From contig CM070601.1 of the NCBI GenBank assembly GCA_036346395.1, positions 5,835,383-5,899,382 of the forward strand: DNA of 64,000 nucleotides. The letters are read 5' to 3'. The position numbers and the translations under genes are program-made. The notes under the pieces were generated by a model. The model did not search any database and was not told where the DNA came from. It saw nothing but the letters and a program-made list of their open reading frames with translations. This DNA comes from Hsuehochloa calcarea (taxonomy: Eukaryota; Streptophyta; Magnoliopsida; Poales; Poaceae). Below are positions 34,708 through 46,500 of the stretch, piece after piece. The stretch's first letter is position 1, and each line of letters starts with the position of its first letter.

Positions 34708-35631
34708 TGTCGGTGTTTTAGAACCAAACTTACGTAAAGATTATTTGATTCGAGGGGTCTCTAAGACTCAAATCACGCAGAGAGGACACATGGATTTTTA
34801 TACAGGTTCAGGTCTTCTCCGGAGAGAATAACAACCCTACTCCTATGTGACTGTATTGAGTATGCTAGTTACAGATCAAGAGAAAGACTAGAATAGAGTG
34901 TCTTGTGCTCTTGATTGTGTCTCTTCGTTCCTTCTTTTCTCTCCCTCTCTTTCCTGATGATTCACCTTTTTATACAGCACTCGAAGTGGACTACTGTTTC
35001 TCCAGTCCAAGGGGCGCCTTAACGCTTTAGATGATGGAGCCATTACCGGAGATTATTGTGGGAGTAGTAACCTTCCCACGTTGCCAGGCAGCTATCACCA
35101 GGATAGAGAGTAAAATCATGCAATTATTATGGAAAATAACAACGTAATTAACTGTCAGTATCTTAGATACGTGGTAGAAGATTCCTTGAACAACTAGGCC
35201 TACATGTCTGTAAACCCCATCGATTAGGGACTGATTGTAGAAGTGCTTACAATCGGGTGGTGGTCGTAGTAAGACTTACGACCACAGACTAGTCGTAGAA
35301 TAACTTACGACCATAAACTAGTCGTATAAAGATTTACGATATGGACTGGTCGTAGAAGAACTTATGACCAGGTGGTGGTCGTAGTAAGGCTTACGACTAC
35401 AGACTGATTGTAGAATAATTTACGATCATAAAACTAGTTGTAGAAAGACTTACGACTATAAACTGGTCGTATAATAATTTACGACCAGGTGGTGGTCGTA
35501 GTAAAACTTACGACCATTAGCTTCCCCCTTATGAAAAATAAGAGGTATACTCAAGGACTATATAATAGTGTTATTATCCATAATAAGGATTACATATAAA
35601 TAATTAAATAAGGATTACTAGATCCTCGCCA
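34708..35631 (-). mobile_element. Solo LTR of the Gypsy family seen at 10481
   Basis: On the minus strand it runs TGGCGAGGATC to CACCGACA, 924 bp, with flanking 5-mers GGTAG and GGTGG (one mismatch). No primer-binding site or internal sequence follows, so it is a solo LTR. It carries long inverted arrays of GGTCGTAG and CTTACGACC (35230-35520), more than the plus-strand relative at 10481-11288. A TATA-like TATAAAAAGG lies on the minus strand near 34970. Confidence 0.85.
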
Positions 35632-35929
35632 GGTGGTGTCCGACATATTTGATGTATTGCACTGTAAACAAGATTTCCACGATTAACCACATATCTAAAA
35701 CTAAACTAACCACTGAAAAGGATTATATACAACATACTACATTACGTAATCGTACATCTAAAACTATGTAATCCATGCGGTTAAAAAATTTACCTAAAAG
35801 GTGGACGACCGGACGGGCAGCGCTTCGCTAGCTTCTATCCCACCTCTACTCCTCTCTGCTCTTCTCCCTTCCCCCTACTCTCTCTCTCTTTTCTGAATAA
35901 AAGTGAGTTATGCCGGAATTTTAGAGTTT

Positions 35930-36313
35930 TTTATAGAGTATGTTGTGCCGCCATTTGGAATGACGATATAGACTTGCGGGATCACTATCGTCATTTGAAA
36001 TGGCGGTTTCACAAAATTTTAATATTAAAAAATTTAGGAACTTGCAGATCCCTGTCACCATTTGAAATGACGTCAGGGTCATATCGTCAGTTGGAGTGGC
36101 GATAGATTCCTGTCGCCATTTCAACTAGCGACAGGGACATCTCTGCACTTTTCAAGTCCCTGCTGCCATTCTCTATACTACTGTCGCTATTTGGAATGGC
36201 GATGAGACACTTTTGTTATTTAAAATGATGACAGTAACATAATTTTGTGAAAATAACTGACTATTTATTTTTGTAAACTCCTTCTAAAATAATATATCAT
36301 GTAAAAAAAAATC
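35930..36313. repeat. Right terminal inverted region of the MULE
   Basis: Words such as GTCGCCATTTCAACTAGCGA and GCCATTTGGAATGACG repeat at 30-60-bp spacing and end in the A/T-rich terminus. It pairs with the left end. Confidence 0.8.
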
Positions 36314-36322
36314 GATAAGAGA

Positions 36323-36601
36323 CCGTAGCCAGTCGACGGCGTGCATGACCTGGAGACCCTAGACGTCGTCCTGGAGCACGAGCGCGAGGAAGTCGTAGTC
36401 GGAGTGCGGCGGCATCCCCAGCGTGAGCTCCGGCTGCGGGCACGCCAGGTAGCAGTTCACCGTCATCATCTGCGACCCCGCCGCCAGCTCCTCCAGCACG
36501 CCGCCGCTGGTGATGCCCATGGCCTCCAGCGCCGCCTCCATGATCTCCATGAACACCCGCTGGTTCGCCATGGCGTACGTAGATGCCACTTCACTGCAAG
36601 T
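36323..36601 (-). pseudogene. 2-oxoglutarate/Fe(II) dioxygenase exon fragment
   Basis: The minus-strand reading from a likely splice acceptor (TTGCAG just before 36601) gives EVASTYAMANQRVFMEIMEA, then CPQPELTLGMPPHSDYDFLA, LVLQDDV, a stop (TAG where CAG/Gln is usual), and GLQVMHAVDWL. PPHSDY holds the His-x-Asp iron ligands of the family. The fragment stops at the MULE target site, and the second iron ligand and substrate Arg are missing. The other flank of the MULE is not dioxygenase, so the gene was already truncated before the MULE arrived. Confidence 0.85.
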
Positions 36602-37281
36602 ACGTAATGCACACGTTGGACGATGAACGAATGCACGGATTTACTGTACGATGTCAAGATGACCGGCCGGGATCGATGCAAGCTAGAGTCCGAGATATAT
36701 AACATGTCAGTTTCTGATGCGGTCCATCCATATATAAGACCTGCATGAGGAATTAATTGAATTCCCACAGAAAAAAGAAAGAAATTAAGGTATGTAGAAT
36801 AGAATTATTCGAGCTAGCAGTGTCACAAGCTAGCTATCGTTTTCAGTTCAACAGTCGTATGGGTGAAACTCAAAAAGCTGGGGACGACCGAGACAGTGAA
36901 GTCTCTGAAAGTTGATGTGAACCGCGGACTTGTATACTAGTACGTAAGCTACCCAACAAGCTAGAAACGGTTGGATATTTTAGGGGCTTTACGGCAATTT
37001 CTCATTTTGAAGCAAGAATAAGTATAAAAAGAGAAGAAAAGAAAAGAAGTGGGCCCACATGTCGGTGGGATAGAAGGAAAGGATAAGCGATGGTGCGTGG
37101 TTTGTGCGGCGTGGGAGGAGCTTCCTGGCGGCGACGGCGCAGCAGGCGCTAGCGGCTCGGGCTCTTCGGGGCCGGCCGTTGGCTGCAGCTGCACTTGGTT
37201 CGCTCTGATTCTCCTCTTTTAGCAGCCACCTTCTCCTTCTTTTTAGTTTGTGAAAATCTGTGATATGTAACACTCCAAAAA
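36602..37281. other. Intergenic, no gene seen
   Basis: Flank of the dioxygenase fragment. Short ORFs on the minus strand (36961-37294) have no recognisable domain. Confidence 0.4.
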
Positions 37282-37381
37282 TGCCTGAATGCAAAAATAT
37301 AGGATTTTTTTTAAAATTATTTGTTATCTATTGCCTGAATGCAAAAATATAGGATTTTTTTTTAAAATTATTTGTTATCTA
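37282..37381. repeat. 50-bp tandem duplication
   Basis: TGCCTGAATGCAAAAATATA starts at 37282 and 37332. The two A/T-rich units differ by about one base in the T-run. Confidence 0.9.
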
Positions 37382-38529
37382 TTGTCATATTTTTGCCATC
37401 ATTATTGAGAATTATTTAAGCTGCATTTTCTCCTTTGCCAACATAAGAAAACCCTAAAGCATAAACCCTAGAATCAGAAAAATACTCAAAGAGCCAATTA
37501 GAATTGTTTAACAAAATACCATATTAGGATCTATCATCTCATGAGAATTTATTAAAGCAAAGTCCCTTATCATTATCTCAAGCCCTTTCCTGATCTTTTC
37601 TTTTCCCTTATGCTATTGCTCTGTCAGCCGGCATGAAGCATCGTAAGCCACATAGGTTGCCACTGCGTCCCCTCGGTTGGTCGTGGCAGTTCCTTTTTCT
37701 CCCAGTGCATCGCAATATCGCTCTGATGCTCTTCCATGGCTATTGCTCCTTTGACTAGTGACCAGCCGAGATCAATCTCCGGTCGTGGTCTTCCGAGCGG
37801 ACCTTAGTCGGTGTGTCTCTCTCCCCCGCTCGGCGTCGACACCTGCCGAGTCCAGACTCCCCGATGCGACAAGACAAAAGCACTGGTGACTGTCGTCGCT
37901 CGGTCATTACTCGTCATCGCTCAACCCGTCACACCGTTGCACTGTGTTGCCGACTCTATCAAGATCGCCAACCACTCCTTGGTACTGAGCCACGCTGGAT
38001 ACAACGCATGCTCTCGGATGACCTCCACCCCAGCGACTATAAATAGTAGCCCCACGCCCCCCTCGTTGTCTTTCCTCGCCACAAGTGCTTGTTTCCCCCC
38101 ACACTCCTCCATCCCTCAAACGAGCTTGAGCTCCAGGTAAGGCTTGAGTGCCCGTTTCGGCCAAGCGTCTCCACGACGTCGCCATCAGCATTGATGCCCA
38201 TCAGTGAAGCTCTTCCCTTCTTAGGTGTGTCAGCTTATATTCCCTGATCCAAGAGGCGATTCCTCTCATTTGATTCCACTCTATATTCACAAAAGCTGTC
38301 GTCGACCTCGTTTTTCCTTCCCTCCGACCAGAGTAGCCCAAGCAATCGGATCAACCTCACCGGCCATCACCCCCGCTTGGAACTTCTCCCGCCGTTGCAA
38401 ACCACCGTCGCTAGACCATCTCCTGCTAGCTCGCTATCTCCGCGTCATATCGGTACATTTCTAGTGGTCACTAGATGCTCATTTTCACTCTAATTGCGTG
38501 TAAGCATTACCAGAATGACGAATGCATTC
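37382..38529. other. Probable LTR-like sequence, unclassified
   Basis: C-rich sequence with a CTATAAATAG box at 38038 and short tracts typical of LTR promoters. No second LTR or primer-binding site was found, and no gene is supported. Confidence 0.4.
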
Positions 38530-39370
38530 TAGACCCAAATTGTAATCGAACCCCCCAGGTGGTCGAACCTCCTTCTGCTTTGAATGTAGTCGGACCTCAT
38601 TCTGAACAGGTAGTCATGCATCCTTTTGCCTGGAATATAGTCGAACCTCCAGGTAGTCGAACCCTCCCTCGCCTAGAATTTAGTCGAACATCCTTCCAAC
38701 CGGATGGTTGAAACTCCTTCTACCGGGTGGTTGAAACTCCCTCCGATCGGATGGTCGAAACTCCCCCGACCAGATGGTCGAGACTTCCCCCCGGCCATAT
38801 AGTTGAAATCCCCTTCGACCAGTTAGTCAAAAACCCCTCTGACCATATAGTCGAAACCCTTTCCGACTAGTCGGTCGAAACACCTTTCGACCAGTTAGTT
38901 AAAATTCCTTCAACCAGTTAGTCGAAACTCCTTTCAACCAGATAGTCGAAACTCATCCAACCAGTTAGTCGAAAACCCCTTTCAACTAATAGTCGACACT
39001 CCTTCGACCAGTTAGTCGAAACTCCTTCGACCAGATAATCGAAAACCCATTTCGACTAATAGTCGAAACTCTTTTGACCAATAATCGAAACTCTTTCGAT
39101 TAGTCAGTCGAAGCACTTTTGACCAGTAAGTCGAAACAATGAACAGTAGTTGAAATAATAAATAATGGTCGAAACTATGAATATTACTCAAAACAATGAA
39201 CAGTACTCGAAAACCCTTCGACCAAGTATTCGAACCCCATTTCGATCCGGTGGTTGAAACTATGAACAATACACAAAACAAGGAATAGTACTAAAAACCC
39301 GTTTCGACTAGGTAGTCAAAACCCCCTCTGACCAGGTGGTCGAAACACTGAACAACACTCGAAACAGAGA
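38530..39370. repeat. Degenerate tandem array of GTCGAAACTCCTTCGACCAG-type units
   Basis: About 28-30 units of 20-30 bp, each pairing TTCGACCAG with TAGTCGAAA, diverge progressively toward both ends. The half-sites are inverted relative to each other, so each unit can fold. It resembles in style the arrays near Gypsy LTRs at 9851-10344 and 35230-35520. Confidence 0.8.
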
Positions 39371-41240
39371 ACTCGTATACGGATTAACCACTGTCTCAAA
39401 AACAACTTACGTTACCTACTCATATTCTATGTCCAATACCGAACGCAGTAATGAGAATCGGAGACTAACTAAATCTGCTTAACTAAACCGAAGACACCCC
39501 CATTTGGAGTTCATTTGGATTTTTGAATGGTAGCTGAATTCATTTGGGCTTATTTGAATTTTTGGTTGGATATTGCTTGTATAGAGTCTGAAGCTCCCGA
39601 AGACCCTCTACCAGACCACGAGCATGAGTAGCAATACATCGACCAAGTCGAGTCAATACTTTGATCATATTGCACCCAGTCTTTGCAAATTATGTTGCTT
39701 TAAATTATAAAATTGCATTGCTATGATTTACACAACTATATTGGTCTAGTTCATAGTAAATGCCTTAACGATAATTGAGTATAAACTTTCAATCCTTGAA
39801 CTTGGACATTATCATTTGTCACCCTAGAATTAATGGTTTACATATTAGTTTCTAAGTCTGTATCTAAGTGTCATGCTTAGCCTTTCTTAGATACATTGTC
39901 GTCCGGGCATTCAATTACCCGACACCAATCATTCAAAACATAAAAAACTGGATTTGGGCAGTTGAGACTGGGAGCCTAGCTGGTATGTTAGACTAAAGGT
40001 TATTTTTAAAACAAACCAAAACCTAAGAAACCCGATTTCGACTTGGATGGATGGAAAGAGTGGCTGGTGCTGGTGATGCATGTCGGTGGGGTATGTCGAT
40101 GTACCACCCAAGTCAATAAAGGATAGATTTCTTGTGATGACCTGTCGTGTAAAAACAGTACGACCACAAGTCTATAATGGGTATGACCTAGCTGACTAAT
40201 TTGTTCGCCTCCTTGCAACCTCGCCATTGGTGGATGTGTAGCGTGTATATGGGTAGCAGACACAGGAAAACTACACGACGTAAATGGAGACCCCCAGGGG
40301 CATGTCCAAAGGGGTGATACCTAGCGGTGTGGGGTTGCATTGGAGAGGGCATTTGTAAAGGCCTTGTGATAATCAACTTAGTCGCACACCATCGGAAGTG
40401 TGTCTGAGACATTATAAGTTGAATATCTCTTGTGGGTAAAGTGTACGAACTCTACATAGTAAGAAAACTATCTAGATAGCTGTTCTCACGGTCAAGAACG
40501 GTGTCGGAAACTCATTTGAACTAGCTTTCATTTTTATAAAATCATTTGTGCGTGGGTGTAGAATGAAAAGCTAGGGTGGGACCCTAGGGATTTGAAAAAT
40601 CCTGGTCGGTGACCAGTGGTAAATACGGGTTAGCCCGAGCATTGGATGGATAGAGCCACTCAATGGTATAGGAGATGGGATCTTTATTAGTGCCTTACAA
40701 AAAAAACTCAGTGTATAAAACCTATTGTGAAAATTGCTAAGTCTCAAGATGTTCTACTACTTAATCTAATTCAAACTTGGCTTTATGCAAATAAAAGAAC
40801 TCTGAACCTTCCCTTAACTAGCCTTGCATCTACAATAACTGCATTGTGTGTTGGCTCACGAGTACGGTTGTGTATTCGGGCTCGTCCAATATAATTTTTC
40901 AGAGCCACTCGACCAGGATCCCTACGACTACTACTTAGCTACTAGATCAGACGGTGGAGAAGATGGTGAAGGTTAGGCCGGGACCTCCAGTAGCTTGCCT
41001 GTGGGCAAAGTGAATGATTTCACTGCTACTTGTTTCGTTTCCGCACTTATCCCTTATTATGTACTCTGAACTTTGTGATATTGTGGCCTCCGTGCCCCTT
41101 TTGTAAAACAGTGAGCTGCACGACCGGTTATGTACTATATTTTGACTGTGCATATGATGTATGTGATTGATCTAAGAATATATATGTGTGTACTATCTAC
41201 TGATCTAGGGAATAACACAGATTAACACAGTAGATTCCAA
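39371..41240. repeat. Gypsy-LTR-like sequence
   Basis: Contains phrases familiar from grass Gypsy LTRs: GGTGGGACCCTAGGG, TTGGCTCACGAGTACGG and ATTTTTCAGAG. The part from 40730 to 41230 is related to 25380-25960. No matching partner LTR or internal domain is present. The family assignment is an inference. Confidence 0.45.
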
Positions 41241-42030
41241 ATTACAAATTTGGGGTCCAGCATGATATTCCCCTAATTTGGTCTGTTCTTCTTATTCTCC
41301 CAGTTTGACTTCGGCTTTGGGCTCTTGGACCTCCCGTGCCGCCGTGCTTGTCTCGGTGCTGTCGGTGGTGAGCTCCGGACCTCTCTTTTGTGCGCATCCC
41401 GCTGGTTCCATTTTTGCGTCATTTCCTCTCTGTGGGTGTTTCATTTGGGAACCGGTAACTTGAGTGTGAGGGGTATGATATGGCTGGCTGTGGGCTTGAT
41501 CTTGGTGAGGAGGAAGAACTTCGGTACGGTTTCTGGTGCTTTGTGTTCCCGAGTGCATTTTGGGCGGTGCATTTATTGTGGTCTTATGCGGCATCCCCTG
41601 CACCCTAGCTTCGTTTTTCGGTGTGTTTCGAATTGCGAAGATTGGTATTGTATCTCCGTCAATCTTGTCTGGCTAGACACACCCAATTTCTTCGGAATTA
41701 TAGAGGATTTACACTCTTTCCTGCGAAATTCATGCTTGGCCCATGGGGGGAAAAATATCTTTCTGCACATACTTAGAATTTATCTATACAGGTGTTCATG
41801 TCCTCGTGTCGCACAGAAGTGACAAACTAAATATATTTCGGACAAATTGGATTGTACATTTTTTTGGCAAATCAGATTGCACATTTATTCTGCGCTTCCA
41901 ACGTGGTATGAAAACGAAAACATGTAGCTAAACATGAAAGTATCTCAAAACGAGATTATCGTAATGCTCCGTAAATGCCAAACGGAGCCTAGAAGTAATG
42001 GCCCTTATTTTCTGAAACGGGACCGGGCCC
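41241..42030. other. Intergenic downstream of the membrane-protein gene
   Basis: An open frame (41325-41822, plus) exists but has no recognisable domain. Nothing else is supported. Confidence 0.4.
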
Positions 42031-43509
42031 TTATTTGAGAAACATCATGACAATTCGCCGGAGCCCGTCGAGCGCGGCGAGCCCCATGACGGCGAAGCGC
42101 GCGAGCCCCCACCACGAGCGGCGGTTTCTCGGCGCGTCCACCGCCGGCAGCAGCGGCAGCTTCCCTTCGCCGTCGAGCTTGCAGCAGCAGAAGGCCGAGA
42201 AGTAGAGCAGCACCCTGGCCCTGTCGAACAACCCGAGGTCCGTCTTCCCGGCGTGCTCCGAGTAGAGCGCCACCAGCGCCGTGAAGCAAACGTACATCAC
42301 GCACAGCCACAGCAGCCGCAGGCTGTGGAGCCGCGCCTGCAAGTCAGCGTGCCCCTCGGCGTCGCGGCGATGCTGGTCGGTGCGGTCGGCCTCCTCGTTG
42401 TAGAACTTAGCTCTGAAGGAGAAGGCGAGCTCGAGGAAGTCGAGGGAGAAGCCGAGCAGGGCGAGGCCCCCGAGGAAATGAGCAGCGCCGGCGAGAGCGC
42501 TGAGAGAGAGCAGCTTCTCCAGGCTCCCCACCAGGTGGCCCAGGAAGTCGGCAAGCCTCGACGGTGAGGATGGCAGGCTGAGCCTTGGGCGGGCCGTGGT
42601 GACCAGCATGACGAACTGGCCGGCGATGATGGTCAGGAACAGCAGGCTCTCGGAGACGCTGACGTCGTGGTCCGGGGAGTTGTTGTTGGAGTAGCCGAAG
42701 AAGGCGCCCGTCAGCCCCGCGCCGACGGCGATGGTGTTGACGGCGGCCGACTCGTCGAACAGGTTCTTGAGATTGCCGTCGTAATCGTCGTAGTTCATCT
42801 CCCCGCCTTCGCTGCCCGGGAACTCGCCGGCCGAGCTGGCGCCGCAGCACTCCTTGAGGAACAGCGAGCCGACGAGTAAGAGGAGCGGCGCGAGCGCCAC
42901 CGCGAGCAAGGCGTAGAGTTTGTTGAGCGACACGAGCAGTAAGTAGGGCATGGCCATGAGGAGCACGGTGGAGGCGTAGACCTGGACGCCGTGCAGGTCG
43001 CAGCAAGCGGGGATAAGCTGGCCGACTAGGGTGAGGTAGACGGCCGCCATGAGGTCAAGGAAGAGGGCGGCGTAGAGGAGCATGATGCCGACCTTGGCGC
43101 ACGCGTAGCCGGCGAAGGTGTCCGTCCGGTGGACGAGCAGCGACGTGGCGAGCGGAAACTCGAACAGGATGTTGCGCTTCGAGTACTCGGTGAACCGCTT
43201 CATCCGCTTGTGGGCGCTCGGGTGAACCTCGCCGCCGCCGTCGTCACCGCCCCGCCCCACCGGCTCCACATCATAGACCACCTGCACGCGCGTATCTGAC
43301 AGTGTCAGTAAGTGCTTTTGCGCGTGTGTAACATTGTCAGAATCGTGAAAAACCTCAGGTCGCACCGCAGCGCCGGCGCCGATACGGCGAGATCCATCGG
43401 CGTGCCGTTGCGAGAGATGCATCGCCGACGACAGAAGGCAAGAGCTCGTGGACTGCGACCGCAAGGAAGGGAGGATCGGAGGAGGAAGATAGCTAGCTGG
43501 AGTGAGCAT
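42031..43509 (-). CDS. Multi-pass membrane protein of unknown function
   Basis: An uninterrupted minus-strand frame of 492 residues. Hydrophobic segments lie at about 138-165, 177-217, 255-275, 287-304, 333-358 and 397-416. Loops are acidic or basic, and an arginine-rich stretch (RRDAEGHADLQARLHSLRLL) sits before the sixth segment. I do not recognise the family. A possible 72-bp phase-0 intron (43353-43282; donor GAG/GTTTTT, acceptor GTGCAG/GTG) is divisible by three, so both spliced and unspliced readings stay open; the spliced form would drop 24 residues of hydrophilic sequence. The start is uncertain: 43509 or the ATG near 43422. A diverged partial copy lies at 21715-22712, so this is a small family. 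Confidence 0.7.
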   Translation of the reverse strand: MLTPASYLPPPILPSLRSQSTSSCLLSSAMHLSQRHADGSRRIGAGAAVRPEVFHDSDNVTHAQKHLLTLSDTRVQVVYDVEPVGRGGDDGGGEVHPSAHKRMKRFTEYSKRNILFEFPLATSLLVHRTDTFAGYACAKVGIMLLYAALFLDLMAAVYLTLVGQLIPACCDLHGVQVYASTVLLMAMPYLLLVSLNKLYALLAVALAPLLLLVGSLFLKECCGASSAGEFPGSEGGEMNYDDYDGNLKNLFDESAAVNTIAVGAGLTGAFFGYSNNNSPDHDVSVSESLLFLTIIAGQFVMLVTTARPRLSLPSSPSRLADFLGHLVGSLEKLLSLSALAGAAHFLGGLALLGFSLDFLELAFSFRAKFYNEEADRTDQHRRDAEGHADLQARLHSLRLLWLCVMYVCFTALVALYSEHAGKTDLGLFDRARVLLYFSAFCCCKLDGEGKLPLLPAVDAPRNRRSWWGLARFAVMGLAALDGLRRIVMMFLK

Positions 43510-46500
43510 GGTACGTAGTGTAGTTCCTCTTCACTTTTGGCCTCTTGGGTCTTCGGTTTTTCCAACGAGAACCGCATCACGGATCGACATTGCTGACATC
43601 GTAAACAATGGCCTGAATCATTTAGGCGTTGACTTGCTATTCTCGGTCGTTACTCGAACGATCAGCCGAGTCATGCTTTGTGGGCCAAGCCGGTCCGGCC
43701 CGCTTTATTTTGCACGTGAAAAGACGAGTCCTTGTTGGGCCGGTCTCCGACCAGGCTATTTTTTAAAGACTCAACCAGGCCGGATTGTAAGTTACTCCTC
43801 CGTTTCAACGAAGAACTCCATCTCGTCGACTACTCCCATCTCACGGAGGAGGCATACAGATACGACTTCTTCGACGGATACATTTCCGAGAAGAAGCCTT
43901 CACCGCTCTCAATCTTATCCATTGGGGGTGCGTCCAAGTCGTTTTTAATACGGCAATCAAACTTTAGAAAATTTAACTATCAATATATGTTTAAAATATT
44001 TAGATTAGATATATAAAAATAATATATAGATTTATTTCAAAAAGTAATTTTATAATATTATAAATTTATCGGTACATGTGAAGAAGTGAGGTGACGATGG
44101 TTTGGGTGATTGCGGAAGAGAAGTGGGGGGCATAGATGCATTCACGAGTCAAGGGGATGGCGGGGCAAAATCTTGTCCCTACCAGGTTAGGTACGTATGT
44201 TGGTGCGTCTCAATGAGGAATTTAGAAGGGGTGGGAGAGGCCAACCGCGCGCATAAGATAAAGAATATTGTTCCACTGTACGGGAGTAAACTCATTCTTT
44301 TATTTGTTAAGTAAGATAAAAAAGGTCCCGCCTTCTCTTTTCCTCCATTCCCTTTTAGTGCCTTCTCTCGTCCCCATCGCCACCTCTCCTCCCTGCGCCG
44401 CCACCTCTTACGCTGTCGGATCTCCTCATCTTCGTGCACGCCGCCGTTGCAACCCGCGGACTGAGTGCCGAAAGGGGTGGGGATCTCTGAGGCACGAAGC
44501 GAATGTCGGACGAGCACAGATGGCGAGTCCCGACGTGAGACAGAAAGGATTGTAACGGCGACGAATTTCAGTGTGTGCATGTAAAGAAGAAGTGGGGTGG
44601 CGACGGTTTGTGTGGTTGCAGAAAAAGTGATGGTATGTATACGTTCACGAGTTACGGGGGTGACGGGGAGAGACCATGTCCCTGTCAAGTTGAGTCCTTA
44701 TATTAGTGCACCTCGATGAGAAATTTAAAAGAGATCAATCACATGCGTAGGATAAATAACATCATTCTACTGCACAAATATAAAATCATTTTATTAGTTA
44801 AGATAACTACGGTTCTTCGGGGGAGAGAGATATGCATGATTATTGCCTTGTGTCATCGTGCTCGTTTCATGGAGCTATGGCCGTAATTGTTTACCCAATA
44901 CGTACATGCGAAATCATACAGCTAATACTACTAATACAGCTGAGTGCCTGAGAGGCAATCAAAGAGACAAGATTTGCTTCCCTTGATTCGGAGTTCGGGG
45001 TCCGCACGAAAAACTGAAAAGACGACCCCAAAAAAATATCGCAGAATGGAGAAATAGAACGGGACGAGGAGGGAGGCAGTTCCCGCGTCACCATCCTCAT
45101 CCGTCCACCCGCGCATCGCGAAAAGTCCTCAACCCATAACGAACGAGAAAGGAGCAGCACTGGCGCCATCGCCCTACCCACCTTCGTTAAGCACTCACTC
45201 ACACGTGGGGTCCAAAGTGTAGCGATAGCGCGACCTCACCTGTCAGTTACACTCCGACGTCATGGAGGCTGGCGTGGGAGAAAGCAACCTATCTATCTCC
45301 ACGTCACCATCCGTTCCTTCACACGTCATCGCATGTCCCTTCGCCAACCAAACTACAGAGATATAACAAATAGCACCCTAAAATCTTGTTTGTGTTTGAA
45401 TACATTATGATCCGACTCCATTCCAAATGTGTATTTGGTGCTTATAAGTAATAATGCCTTTGACGCAGGGAGTAACAAAACTAGCTCATATCTGTTGTAT
45501 TTGCAAAAATGACACTCTTTCTGCGTCTTGGGGGCTAGGCGCCTGTCTTGTCATCGTGTCGTACCCTAGGTCATGATTTTCCTCGTGGCGCGTCCGAGTT
45601 AGGGGCTATAATCTAGTATTGTCGTGGCCCCGATGCACGGGAATACTCTCTCCCGCATACAACGTATGAATCTGTCCTATCCTCGCTAATATTTGATTTT
45701 GTTTGTTTAGAGGGTATCTGGTAACTCCTTTACACGCAGGGATTGTTAAAAAGAGTCAATGATTCGTCCGATGCCTTAGAGGCCAGATTCGCCTTTGCCG
45801 TGGCCCTGAGACACAATTTTGCCGTGTATATATTTTCTCCTTGTTTTGCTGAAAGTATGCATTTGATTTTGAATTATGTGATAAAAATATGAGTTATTAA
45901 GACTTTTGAGAATGAATATAGTGAGTGGTTTTATGATTTTATGTGAATCTCCGACCAAAGAACGAGGGTTTGATGACCATCCCCTGTCCCCAGCGCTCCA
46001 CAACTTGCTCTGGTGATGCTCGTCGTAGAACGGTTCGAGTAGCTATAGTAGAGATATAGCTTGCAAAAAATGAAATGCACAAATTAATAGTGGATATATT
46101 AATAATGACTAAATTATTTACTACCAAATTATCTACAACTAAATAGATTAATTAACCATGCAGTATTGAGTTTTGGGAGCTTGTGGCCATGTAGGATGCT
46201 ACGGAGTTTTACTTCATGCATGATAGCAGCCTAAAGATTTAGGCATAGCATAGGGATAATTTCTTCTAAGATTGCATGTGATATATCATTTTGTCCATGT
46301 AACGGTTAAGTATTGAGTAATATTCTTGTTGTCTGCCCTACCATTTACAAGGCAAATTATGAAGTGAGTAATTATTAGCTAAGTTCGATGTACTGCAACT
46401 AATTAATTATGAAGTTTAATTGCGACTAATTAATGACAACTAATTACCTAAGATAGAATTAATTACGATTAAATGGTAATGACTATATTAATTATGTCTA

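Larger units (their letters stand above)
31157..36313 (-). mobile_element. Mutator-like element (MULE) with nested insertions
   Basis: A 9-bp target duplication GATAAGAGA lies at 31148-31156 and 36314-36322. The element begins GGAATTTTTTTTGAAAT and ends, on the other strand, GATTTTTTTTTACATG. Long diverged inverted regions (31157-31440 and about 35930-36313) carry CATTTGAAATGGCGA-type palindromic words. The minus strand encodes a decayed MuDR-type transposase. Removing the nested solo LTRs at 33600-33849 and 34708-35631 leaves about 4 kb of element. Confidence 0.93.

Noticed and set aside
38530..39370. CRISPR-like appearance of regular repeats
   Set aside because: The repeats are degenerate with no unique spacers, and the genome is a plant. 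It is a tandem array.
41325..41822. 165-residue plus-strand ORF next to the membrane-protein gene
   Set aside because: It has no recognisable domain, an unusual mix of Cys and aromatic residues, and no splice or promoter support. It is most likely chance.
44179..44688. 169-residue minus-strand ORF
   Set aside because: It spans the two direct repeats and the C-rich core, with no domain and biased composition. Not supported as a gene.
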